NCBI GenBank assembly: GCA_903898975.1
Contig: CAIUHT010001209.1
Location: 1 to 17,819 of the forward strand
Source of the DNA: an uncultured Planctomycetaceae bacterium
GTDB taxonomy: Bacteria; Planctomycetota; Planctomycetia; Planctomycetales; Planctomycetaceae
Length of the DNA stretch: 17,819 nt
Direction of reading: 5' to 3'
Shown: in pieces, positions 6,301 through 13,410 of the stretch
Numbering within the stretch: the first letter of the stretch is position 1
Layout of the letters: each line of letters opens with the position of its first letter
The notes under the pieces: model-generated
Databases searched by the model: none
Seen by the model: the letters and a program-made list of their open reading frames with translations, nothing else
Told to the model about the DNA's origin: nothing
Translations under genes and position numbers: made by a program

Positions 6301-8274
6301 CAGACTGCCGAGCGACTTGCCCGGCTCACGCTTGCAGGCGACCAGTCGCAGCTTGACCCGTTGCGCGAACGCCTGCTGGCGGGACCGCTCGCCGAATTTT
6401 TGCCCACCCGGCAATTGCTCGCAGACTACAAACAGACCTTGGTCGGGCCACTCTGGAGTGAACTCCGGGATGTGCAGAACCCACCCAGCCGACGACTGAG
6501 GGCGGGAATGGTCCTGGCCGGGTTCGCCCCGGGGGAGAAGTTCACTCAGGCTGACAGTGGAACGCCACTGCCCGAGAGTTGGATGGCGGGCGATGCGAAG
6601 CTGGTGGCCGAGCAGTTACTCGCATCGAACCCCGAGTTTCATGGAGAGTTGCGCAAAGCCTTGCGGCCCATCGCCCCGCTGCTGCTCGACGAAATCGAGC
6701 GCCAGCTGGTCGACGAGTCGGCCGACAAGGGACAGCGCAACGCGGCGGCGACAGCGGTGGTCGATTATGCCGGGACCGACAGCGAGCGACTGGCCCGCTT
6801 GCTCACCCGGGCTACGCCCGAGCAGTTCCACATCCTGTATCCAGCGTTTGAGAGTGGGCTGACTGTGGAGAGCCGGGCGAGGCTGGCCACGCAGGCGGCA
6901 CTTGTCTCGACGCCCGACAAACGTCCGGTCACGCGGATCACGCTGGGGCGAGAGCGGGCGAATGCGGCGGCGACGTTGATGCGCCTGGGCGAGCGGGCGG
7001 CGGCGCTCAAGGTGTGCGACATGGCCGATGACTCGGAAGCGTTGACGCAGTTCCTGTTTGCCTGCCGACCCCGGGGGGTGCCAGTGGGAACGCTGCTGGC
7101 TTGTCTCGATGAGGTCACTGCCGCTCCGGCTGGGAAGTACACACCGCAGGTGCGGTACGCGCTCCTGGTCGCCTTGGGAGAGTACCCCTTCAGCGAGGTG
7201 CCGGCGGCTGAGCGGGACGCCAGGCTGGAGCAGGTGGTGGAGTGGTATCGCAACGACGCCAGTTCCACGGTGCACGGAGCGGCGGGATGGCTGCTGCGGC
7301 AATGGGGGGCGAAGGAGCGGGCCGCAGAAATCGACCGGCTGGAAGTGAAATATGTGCCAGGGCGGGAATGGTACACCGAAGTGGTCGAGATCCAGCCGCC
7401 GCTTGGCGAGGGTGCCGGGCAGTTGCCAGGGAAACAGATCGCGATGACGTTCATTGTTGTCCCGCCGGGAGAGTACGAGATTGGTTCGGTCGAGGAGGCG
7501 TCTGAGCAGTCGAGTGACGAGGCACCGCACACCGTCAAGCTGACCCGCCCGTTCGCGCTGCTCGATCGGGAGGTGACTTTTGAGGAGTACCTGGCGTTTG
7601 CTCCTGCGCATCTGCCGGTATTTCAGCGGCTGAACGGACAACCGGGCACCGCGGCGGCGGCGGTGGTGTGGTACGAGGCGGTTGGGTATTGCCGGTGGCT
7701 GGGTCAGCAAGCGGGGCTACCCGAGCTGGACCAGAGTTACGGGGCACCCAACTCAGCCGAGTTGCAGGGGCTTGAGCGGGAGCCCGATGCGAGATTTCAG
7801 GCGTCACCGCGGGAGTGGCCAGTGGAGTTGGGGCGACGGGGCTATCGGCTGCCGACGGAAGCGGAATGGGAGGTGGCGTCACGCAGCCTGGCGGTGGTGG
7901 GGGGGCGAGGTCTGGCGGGACGATCGGTCTACGGGTTTGGAAGCGATGTGCGGCTGCTGGACCGCTTTGCGTGGTTCGAAGGGAATAGTGGGGAGCAACT
8001 CCATGAAGGGCGGGGTCGCATCCCGAGTCTGCGCGGCCTGTGGGACATGCATGGCGGAGTGGCCGAGTGGGTGCACGATTGGGGTGGGGCCTACCCCGCA
8101 AGCGGGCCGGAGATCGATCCTACGGGGCCGCAGACCGCCTCCGACCGCGTCTTCCGAGGGGGGTCCTGGCGGTACCGCGCCAACAGTTGCCATTCCTCAG
8201 GTCGGAGCCGCAGCATACCGGTCCAGCGAAACAACAACCTCGGCTTTCGCCTGGCCCGCAGTCTTCAAGAGTAG
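3322..8274 (+). CDS. Receptor-like Ser/Thr kinase - STAND NTPase - TM - FGE-fold protein
   Basis: The 1650-residue product (numbered from GTG 3322) is a multidomain signalling protein. Residues about 173-432 are a Hanks-type kinase with every key motif: glycine loop GEGNYGRV (from 180), Lys202 in VAIK, HRDVKPAN with Asp297, DFG with Asp316, and SPAYMSPEQA. Residues about 455-760 are a STAND-type P-loop NTPase (nSTAND1-like) with Walker A GPSGSGKS (Lys513) and Walker B VLVLDQFE (Asp586). One membrane segment spans about 906-924. A long helical, probably HEAT-like, stretch follows to about 1350, and residues 1370-1650 are an FGE fold (LPTEAEWEVASR, GLWDMHGGVAEW, VFRGGSW, NNNLGFRLA). With one membrane segment, the kinase and NTPase should be cytoplasmic and the FGE fold extracytoplasmic, as in a receptor. 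Active-site FGE cysteines appear absent. The 3' end is homologous to that of the gene at 1049-1918. The start is uncertain: 3208 (ATG) and 3103 (TTG) are in frame. Confidence 0.85.
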   Translation: MSQHAAWSELVTLWKTAEGAPDLRDFWARHVELSLAEQMRLLAWHGDCQRALADQLGLPSNVTAELPLAFPSAQERPGGGAVVEGAAGSESPPARLEKLPPLPDLDQPAEQWLARERLSDLPGALNGGRVGSETPRSLTSDSESLDGRGVPFVAGVTGSITVDGSAVILGDRYRLDRLLGEGNYGRVWLGFDRELRRQVAIKVPLPGRFQTAADAELYRSEARTVASLPHHAHLVPVHDVGRMPDGAIYVVSGYVNGRTLQAELKQGLPTLDRAVAILRAIADALLHAHAAGLIHRDVKPANILIDAATKAPYLADFGLAVREDDSLAAVPAGSPAYMSPEQAVSNGQTLDGRSDLFSLGIIAYEMFTGKLPFRGRRISDVIQAIVLRDPAPPREVRPDLPPELERICLRLLQKRTSDRYGNAAELMVDLEAWSNRGQRLSGAVIDPPVEAVVTPPGLRAFTGDDSQIFLDLLPGQLDRDGLPDSVAFWKHRLDSTSETFRVGLVLGPSGSGKSSLVRAGVLPRLNHQICRVYLQATPDRTEEELVRELRAQISALPPDLSVVEALCWVRKRAGKEGPVKTVLVLDQFEQWLNSHPISASVDLVRALGHCDGRRLQTLLLVRDDFGVATNRLLRRLDIPLVENHNWRTSDLFDVEHAQQVLVKLGRGYGALPRPPAELSAAQQAFCQQASELLAEHGQVVPVRLALFADLMKRKRWEPETLAALGGTAGIGAAFLEETLGDGSGNPRYREVSEWAQRVLRGLLPLPGTNIKGHQRTLSELAELAQVPSDSWQLTETLAILDGDLRLITATETGRDQNGGAAQYQLAHDYLVPALREWLERKQRETPKGRAELLLAERSALWNVKREDRHLPTWNEHLRIRRLTDSGRCSEPERALLTRAAVVHGRHVAMLLTVLLAVAAGTWGWSRSRAQERLAREQERFALDIAATVEQLETAQPADWERVLTPLREPRAAEVANEQLARIFEAATAGGRAPQTAERLARLTLAGDQSQLDPLRERLLAGPLAEFLPTRQLLADYKQTLVGPLWSELRDVQNPPSRRLRAGMVLAGFAPGEKFTQADSGTPLPESWMAGDAKLVAEQLLASNPEFHGELRKALRPIAPLLLDEIERQLVDESADKGQRNAAATAVVDYAGTDSERLARLLTRATPEQFHILYPAFESGLTVESRARLATQAALVSTPDKRPVTRITLGRERANAAATLMRLGERAAALKVCDMADDSEALTQFLFACRPRGVPVGTLLACLDEVTAAPAGKYTPQVRYALLVALGEYPFSEVPAAERDARLEQVVEWYRNDASSTVHGAAGWLLRQWGAKERAAEIDRLEVKYVPGREWYTEVVEIQPPLGEGAGQLPGKQIAMTFIVVPPGEYEIGSVEEASEQSSDEAPHTVKLTRPFALLDREVTFEEYLAFAPAHLPVFQRLNGQPGTAAAAVVWYEAVGYCRWLGQQAGLPELDQSYGAPNSAELQGLEREPDARFQASPREWPVELGRRGYRLPTEAEWEVASRSLAVVGGRGLAGRSVYGFGSDVRLLDRFAWFEGNSGEQLHEGRGRIPSLRGLWDMHGGVAEWVHDWGGAYPASGPEIDPTGPQTASDRVFRGGSWRYRANSCHSSGRSRSIPVQRNNNLGFRLARSLQE

Positions 8275-8320
8275 CCGCCGGGAGGTGACGCCTGGGCAAG
8301 AAACCACCGCTCCCAAGCAT
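8272..8320 (+). repeat. Post-stop conserved box, copy 2 (candidate IMH-like element)
   Basis: This is the partner of 1916-1964, identical at 48 of 49 positions, and it likewise begins with the TAG stop of the FGE-fold gene. Similarity continues more weakly through about 8350 and into the REP-like element. The two copies are direct repeats about 6.36 kb apart and could recombine, which would delete the kinase gene or create a hybrid 3' end. Confidence 0.75.
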
Positions 8321-8360
8321 CGAGGTCGCTACACCCCCCAAAGAATCGACCCCAACAGAT

Positions 8361-8405
8361 CCTTCCCCCTGGGGGGAAGGTCCCCGCAGGCCGGATGAGG
8401 GGTCG
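8361..8405 (-). repeat. REP-like palindromic element, copy 2
   Basis: CCTTCCCCCTGGGGGGAAGG at 8361-8380 is an inverted repeat with 9-bp arms around two bases. It is followed by TCCCCGCAGGCCGGATGAGG. On the minus strand the element begins CGACCCCTCATCCGGCCTGC, the usual look of a repetitive extragenic palindrome. It lies between convergent genes, so it may also help terminate transcription or block exonucleases. Confidence 0.55.
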
Positions 8406-8560
8406 TGTGGTCGCTGGAGTAACGATTCGCAGGCCAGCGCCGCGACGGCAACCTGATGGTCCACCGCCCCCCACCCCTTCCCCGCGACGGAGCCTTGGGG
8501 TTTGCGCGGCGCGGGTCTCGCAGGAGAGAAGAGACGTGGGGTTGGATTCGCGGCGACGGG

Positions 8561-11500
8561 TCATTTCCCCCGCAGGTAGGCCAGCAGGTCGAGAATCTCT
8601 TCCGCGCGGAGCGTGTCGAGCAGACCGCCGGGCATGGGGGAGGTTTTTGACTTCTCTTGCCCGGCGATTGTCTCGCGGGCGATCCGCGTGGTCTGCCGCG
8701 GTCGGAATGGGTCGGTCGCCAGCAGCAGCTGCTTGTCATCTCCCCCCACCACCCGTCCCACCACCACCTTGCCCTCCCGCGTTTCCACATGCGTCTGCTG
8801 ATACTTCTCATCAATCGACTGGCTCGGATCAAGAATCATCGCCAGCAGGTCACGCGGGCCGAATCGGTTGGCCACGCCGCTCAACTCGGGCCCCACCACC
8901 CCGCCCCGCCCGTTTCGCCGGTGACACCGCACACACAGCGTTCGCTCAAACAGCCGGGCTCCCGCTTCCGCATTGGGCGTGTGCCCCGTCGCGAGGATTG
9001 CGTCGATATCGGCGACCTGCCAGCGTTTTACCACCGGCTGCCCGGCCAGCTCTCTCTGGCTGTCCCCAAAGGAATCCTCCCCTTCCGCAAACAGCCGCTC
9101 AAGTTGTGGGCGCTCTCCCTCCGGACTCTGCGACAACATCTCGTTCCGCAGCGCATCGAGCGCCACCGGCAACAGGTTCCCCCCCGTGTGCTGGTCGAGC
9201 CCGCGGAGCAGTTCGAACGCCTGCCGGCGTAGCTCGGGAGTCCAGCCCCGCGTCGCGCTCCGCAACACGAACAGCACCCGCAATCGCTCGGCAGGTGATT
9301 CCAGCGTCTCGGCCCACGCCAGCGCCCGCGGCACGACCGTGGGAGAGTCGAAGTAGACCAGCAGCTCGGCCAGCCACTGCTCGACCAGAGAGGCGTCGGG
9401 CGACCATCGCTGGCCGGGCTCGGCTAGAAACAGCGGCTCCAGCCGGCGGGCCCACTCGGCCCCAACCACCGGGCCGGGCCGCCCCATCCGCGCCAGGGAG
9501 ACACTGACCGCCCGCAGCACCGCCAGCCGGCGGGGAGTGGTCAGTTGCGACCAGCGGTCGGCTGTGAACGTTGGCTCGGCCAGGTGCGCCAGTAACTCCT
9601 CCCGCACGCTCGCGGGACCGACTCGGGCCAGGGCCAGCGCCGCCGCCGCTCCCCGCTCTCCCGTCGCGTCGGCTTCGAGAGCCCGCTGTTGCCAGCGTTC
9701 GACCGGTTGCGCTTCGAGCGCCACTCGAGCGGCGTGCTGCAACGTCGGCTGCCGGCTGCCGAGCCAGGCCCATGCCAGCTCGAGCCCCACCTCCCCCTCG
9801 CGGTTCTGCCAGAACTCCAATTGCCGCCTGAGTCGCCGGGCGGTGTCGGTCGCCCCGGCATCGGTTCGCTCGTCCCCCAACAACCCCGGCGTGTCCGCAC
9901 CCGTCGCCCGCACCCGATACAGCCCGGACTGCGTTCCCCGGCCTCCCGTGGTGAAGTACAGGCTGCCATCGGGGCCGAACGCGAGGTCGGTCACATTGAG
10001 TGGCGACCCCTCAACAAGCTTTTCGACGGTCGCCGCATAGCCGGCCCCCTGCGGCAGCAGATGCACTGCATAGATCCGTCCGTAAGACCAGTCGAGCACA
10101 TACAGAGCCCGCTGGTACCGCCCTGGAAAGTCACTGTGCGTGCCAAACTTCACCCCAGTAGGAGAGGCTAGGCCAATGTCCACCACTGCGGGGAGATGCT
10201 CGGCGAAGCCGCGATCGCGATTCGCCGTCCCCTGGCGAAACCCGTAATCCCCTCCAGGCAGGATGTGGTGCACGCGATTGGGGCGGTACCAGGGGGTGCC
10301 GAGGTCCCCTTCATTGTCGGCATCAAACGTGAACAGTTCCCCCTCGGCATTGAAGGCGAGCCCGTACGGATTGCGGAAGCCCCCCGCGACCAGCTCCCAT
10401 CGCCCGCCGTTCGGGTCGATGCGGACCACGTGCCCTGCGGGAACCTTGGCGTCGGCGTCAAAGAGAAAGCGGTCCCAGTCGCAGGGACGCAGCGCGTCTT
10501 CGGCGAAGTGTCGCAGGGGCGACAGGGGCGAAACATCGTCCGGATTGACCCGCACATTGTTGCCATGAATGGAATAGACCATGCCATCGGGACCAAGCGC
10601 GAGGGCGTTGCGTCCATGCCCAACTCCCCCGGCGGTCTGCTGGAGCAGCGTCTGCTCGTCGTAGCGGTCGTCATCGTTGGTGTCGCGCAGTCGATACAGT
10701 CCCCGCGAGTTGTTGGCGTTGGCGAACAGCGACCGGCCGACCGCCAGCACCCCCCGGCACTCTTCGAGAGAGTCGTTGATGACCTCGAGGGAATCGACCG
10801 GAGGCAGGCTGTAACGCAGCAGCCCCTTCCCCTCCCGCCCCAGGATGATCCGTCCGCGGTGATCGAATGTCAGGCTGACCCACGACCCTTCGCCCGGAGC
10901 CGAACTGCGGACCAACTCGACCTCGAAGCCGGGCAGAACGACGACCTGTGTCGCGGCGTGAGCCAAGGGTTGGCCGAGGGCCTTCTTCCACTGGTAGTAA
11001 TCCTCAGACTCCCCATCGGGGTTCCCCCAGGGAAGGTTGCCCAGCAGGCCCAGGCTGCGGACCGGTTCGACTTCGAGTTCCCCGTCACGGGTGAACCAGC
11101 TGGGATCGCTGACCAGCACCTCGCGCGAGCCGGTGGAGGATTCGAGCGTGAGGAAGAGAGCAACACCGGCGGCCCCCGACTTGTTCACCGCCCGACACAC
11201 CAGTTCGTTCCTCCCGGGCTGCAGCCAGCGGGTGACGTCGACGGGACGGATTTGCCGGGTCCCCTCGGCGGTCAGGACTTCGTGGTCATTGAGCAGCAGG
11301 GTGGCCCGATCGTCGGCGAGCAGCCAGACCGTCGCCTGGCTGAGGGCGGCTTGCAGTTCAAAGGTCCGCCGGAGTTCGACCGGGGCACCCAGGGCACAAT
11401 CGCGGCTTGTCCAGATCCATTGGGGAATCGGCCCGGGGGGGAGTGCGAGGGCAGTCTGCGCGAGCAGGAACAGGGGGGCCAGCAAGAACGCCGACAGGTG

Positions 11501-11584
11501 AGCGATGCAGCGGCCACTACCAAGTGGTGGCAGGAACCGGCAAGGGGGGGCCCAAGTCGGACGATGAGGCAGGTTTGCGGTCAT
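8561..11584 (-). CDS. PVC-type propeller/HEAT/heme-binding (CxxCH) exported protein
   Basis: The 1007-residue product starts with a long signal peptide (hydrophobic core AHLSAFLLAPLFLLAQTALA, cleavage near residue 48). Residues about 50-175 look like a galactose-binding-type beta-sandwich (WLLADDRATLLLND, VDVTRWLQPGRNELV). Residues about 205-570 form a sorbosone/glucose-dehydrogenase-like beta-propeller, with repeats such as NALALGPDGMVY, FRNPYGLAFNAEGELF and VTDLAFGPDGSLYFT. An Ala/Leu/Arg-rich, HEAT-like helical stretch follows to about 860. The C-terminus is the planctomycete heme-binding module (TIGR02603 type) with the c-type heme site CVRCH at residues 884-888 and PELSGVANRF after it. 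Periplasmic oxidation of a sugar or polyol with electron transfer to the heme is the usual proposal for this class; the substrate is unknown. No other respiratory gene is adjacent. The ATG at 11584 is supported by the signal peptide that follows it. Confidence 0.85.
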   Translation of the reverse strand: MTANLPHRPTWAPPCRFLPPLGSGRCIAHLSAFLLAPLFLLAQTALALPPGPIPQWIWTSRDCALGAPVELRRTFELQAALSQATVWLLADDRATLLLNDHEVLTAEGTRQIRPVDVTRWLQPGRNELVCRAVNKSGAAGVALFLTLESSTGSREVLVSDPSWFTRDGELEVEPVRSLGLLGNLPWGNPDGESEDYYQWKKALGQPLAHAATQVVVLPGFEVELVRSSAPGEGSWVSLTFDHRGRIILGREGKGLLRYSLPPVDSLEVINDSLEECRGVLAVGRSLFANANNSRGLYRLRDTNDDDRYDEQTLLQQTAGGVGHGRNALALGPDGMVYSIHGNNVRVNPDDVSPLSPLRHFAEDALRPCDWDRFLFDADAKVPAGHVVRIDPNGGRWELVAGGFRNPYGLAFNAEGELFTFDADNEGDLGTPWYRPNRVHHILPGGDYGFRQGTANRDRGFAEHLPAVVDIGLASPTGVKFGTHSDFPGRYQRALYVLDWSYGRIYAVHLLPQGAGYAATVEKLVEGSPLNVTDLAFGPDGSLYFTTGGRGTQSGLYRVRATGADTPGLLGDERTDAGATDTARRLRRQLEFWQNREGEVGLELAWAWLGSRQPTLQHAARVALEAQPVERWQQRALEADATGERGAAAALALARVGPASVREELLAHLAEPTFTADRWSQLTTPRRLAVLRAVSVSLARMGRPGPVVGAEWARRLEPLFLAEPGQRWSPDASLVEQWLAELLVYFDSPTVVPRALAWAETLESPAERLRVLFVLRSATRGWTPELRRQAFELLRGLDQHTGGNLLPVALDALRNEMLSQSPEGERPQLERLFAEGEDSFGDSQRELAGQPVVKRWQVADIDAILATGHTPNAEAGARLFERTLCVRCHRRNGRGGVVGPELSGVANRFGPRDLLAMILDPSQSIDEKYQQTHVETREGKVVVGRVVGGDDKQLLLATDPFRPRQTTRIARETIAGQEKSKTSPMPGGLLDTLRAEEILDLLAYLRGK

Positions 11585-11643
11585 GGGTCGATTCCCGCGA
11601 GGTCAGAGAGAGGCGTTGAGCGAGGTGAGTGGCGTGGCTACGC

Positions 11644-11685
11644 CAGAATAGCTGCTGTGCCAGAATAGTGGTTCAGGCAGAATAG
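11644..11685. repeat. Three CAGAATAG repeats at exact 17-bp spacing
   Basis: CAGAATAG begins at 11644, 11661 and 11678, exactly 17 bases apart. The sequence between is partly shared: units 1 and 3 both continue CTGCTG. The array lies 60-101 bases upstream of the start codon at 11584 on the minus strand, where a promoter or operator is expected. It reads there as repeated CTATTCTG. It could be a set of tandem binding sites or a small tandem duplication. Confidence 0.6.
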
Positions 11686-11748
11686 CTGCTGAGGGCGGAA
11701 TCTCAGACGGATCGCGCGGGGACGGGAGATGTGGCAGTGCGAGGCTGC

Positions 11749-12747
11749 TTACACGACGGGAGGCTGTTGTTGGTCCCGGTGGTGGAACTCGAGCACGTCG
11801 ATGTCGGGGAGGTGGTCGCTGATCCCGGCGACGTCGAGGTGCCGCAGGAGATTGAGACACTGCGCGCGATGATGCATGCCGTGGGTGGTGACATGCACCA
11901 GCATGGCTGCGAGCGTGAAGCGATAGTTGACCCCGCCGAGCGTAAGGTGGACCTCGGTGTCGAGGCCGCGGGTGCGGGCCGAGGTCGCCGCGAGTTCGAG
12001 GTCGGCCACGGCATCCTCGAGTAGGAGGGCGACTTCCACGACCCGCCGCGGTGTGGTGTGGTCGAGGAAGGGCCGGACGGGGCGTAGGGGGCCGCTGATG
12101 CGGTCGGCCCAGTACCGCATCGCCGCGACGATGTGGGTGAATATATTGTGCAGCGAGCCTGGCCCCATGGGGAACGGTTGGTACCATTGCTCGGTGGTGA
12201 GGCTCTGGCAGCGGTTCAGCAGTTCGCGGGTGGCCCAGGCGTTGTGCCGCAGCAGCAGGTCGAGGGGGTCGCCGGAGTGCGGGAGGGAGGCAGTCGGGGC
12301 GGCGACTGACGGGTTGGGGGGAGGTAGGGCGGGCGGTGAATCGGGCGGTGGGGGGAGATCCCACACGCGGCCGGCGACCAGTTCGACCGAGTTGCGGGCA
12401 GGATCACGGACGTAGATCGAGCAGCCCCCGAGGGGCCATTCGATTTCGCGTTCGATGGGGATGCCGTAGTGGGCGAACCGGCTGCGCCACGAGTCGAGTT
12501 CGGAAACAGAGAAGGCCACGTGTCCTTCGCCCACCGCACCGTGACTGGGGACCGACTGGGCGGCGGGTATGGTGCGGGCTGGGTCGAACAGCAAGAGCAC
12601 CGCCTGATCGGTCACCTGAAAAACCGCCCCACGGTCACCCATGCGGGGCAATTGGCTCAGCCCCAGTACCCCAGCGTAGAAGGCGATGCCAGCCTCAAGA
12701 TCGCTGGAATACAGCACGGTTTCATAAACCTGGGTCAGGGAGGTCAT
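11749..12747 (-). CDS. Fusion of a VOC (glyoxalase-like) domain and a DinB-like domain
   Basis: The product has 332 residues from the ATG at 12747. Residues about 1-125 are a vicinal-oxygen-chelate domain: YETVLYSSDLEAGIAFYAGV, then GEGHVAFSVSELDSW, then YVRDPARNSVELVAG. His in GHVAF and Glu in NSVELV are likely metal ligands, while the first usual ligand is Glu rather than His. A Pro-rich linker (about 130-155) leads to a DinB/YfiT-like four-helix domain with LLLRHNAWATRELL, SLHNIFTHIVAAM and HVTTHGMHHRAQ, which supplies the His residues typical of DinB metal sites. VOC and DinB proteins are both often linked to thiol-dependent detoxification or antibiotic resistance, so a small-molecule modifying role is plausible; the substrate is unknown. 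The frame extends 23 codons further upstream, but the VOC domain begins right after the chosen ATG. The gene is divergent from hen1. Confidence 0.75.
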   Translation of the reverse strand: MTSLTQVYETVLYSSDLEAGIAFYAGVLGLSQLPRMGDRGAVFQVTDQAVLLLFDPARTIPAAQSVPSHGAVGEGHVAFSVSELDSWRSRFAHYGIPIEREIEWPLGGCSIYVRDPARNSVELVAGRVWDLPPPPDSPPALPPPNPSVAAPTASLPHSGDPLDLLLRHNAWATRELLNRCQSLTTEQWYQPFPMGPGSLHNIFTHIVAAMRYWADRISGPLRPVRPFLDHTTPRRVVEVALLLEDAVADLELAATSARTRGLDTEVHLTLGGVNYRFTLAAMLVHVTTHGMHHRAQCLNLLRHLDVAGISDHLPDIDVLEFHHRDQQQPPVV

Positions 12748-13410
12748 AGAGTGTGCCGCACGGGAATGAAGGGGCCAGGTCCGTCGAGCCACGGGCCGCG
12801 TCGAAACAACGGGCACACGGCTGGACGTGAGCCAAGTGACTCAACCCAGTCGGGAGCCCGCCATTTCCCCTGGGCCTGAGCGCAACTCAAGTGTTCCCGA
12901 CACGAGTGCTATCGATTCGAGTGCGGCCGTTGCAAGGACTCGCAACGCCTGGGTTCCAGTCTGTCGAACCACGGAACGGGGCTCAAGGCCGGCTGCAGGA
13001 GGACGGACTGGAGTGGTGGATGGAGAATTGGTCCACGCCGCGGGCAACGGAGGGAGGGCCTGCGACCTGTGTGCCGCCGGACGGCTGCTCGAGCCTGGTG
13101 GCAAGGGGGTTGTGACCCTGGGGAGGTGCGAGGTGGGCACTAGTTCGGTGGCGAGAGACAGGGCTGAGAAGCCGTTGATCGCAGGCGAGGACCTGAACGG
13201 GAGGATAACGCATCGTGGCGACTTGAGTCGCGCCTGCGAGGGGAATGTGGACGGAGGGAGGGTTCGACAAGTGGCGTGAGGGGTTGGTACGATCGCGCGG
13301 ACGAAGGGAGCGAAAGCGGTAATGATGTGTTTTGTCCTGGGCCTGCCGAAACATCCGGGGCAGGTTTCCGGGGCCTCCAGAAAGTCGATCATCCGCGAGA
13401 GACTCGCCAA
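12748..13410. other. Intergenic region between divergent VOC-DinB and hen1 genes
   Basis: No gene is supported in these 663 bases. A plus-strand frame of 150 codons from GTG 12827 and overlapping minus-strand frames are open, but their third positions are not strongly GC-rich as in the real genes here, and they contain no recognisable domain. The hen1 frame is open back to 13276 without features. The region must hold the promoters of both divergent genes. It contains the hairpin palindrome at 13218-13231. A structured RNA cannot be excluded by eye. Confidence 0.45.
13218..13231. repeat. GCGACT-TG-AGTCGC inverted repeat upstream of hen1
   Basis: The perfect 6-bp arms GCGACT and AGTCGC flank two bases. 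The site lies about 180 bases upstream of the hen1 ATG and could be an operator half-site pair. It has no T-run, so it is unlikely to be a terminator. Confidence 0.35.

Noticed and set aside
8395..9507. 370-codon plus-strand frame
   Set aside because: It lies almost entirely antisense to the well-supported heme-binding protein gene and is full of Pro/Arg/Ala runs, typical of a shadow frame in high-GC DNA.
12827..13279. 150-codon plus-strand open frame before hen1
   Set aside because: Third codon positions are not strongly GC-rich as in the real genes, no domain is recognisable, and overlapping frames on the other strand are equally open.
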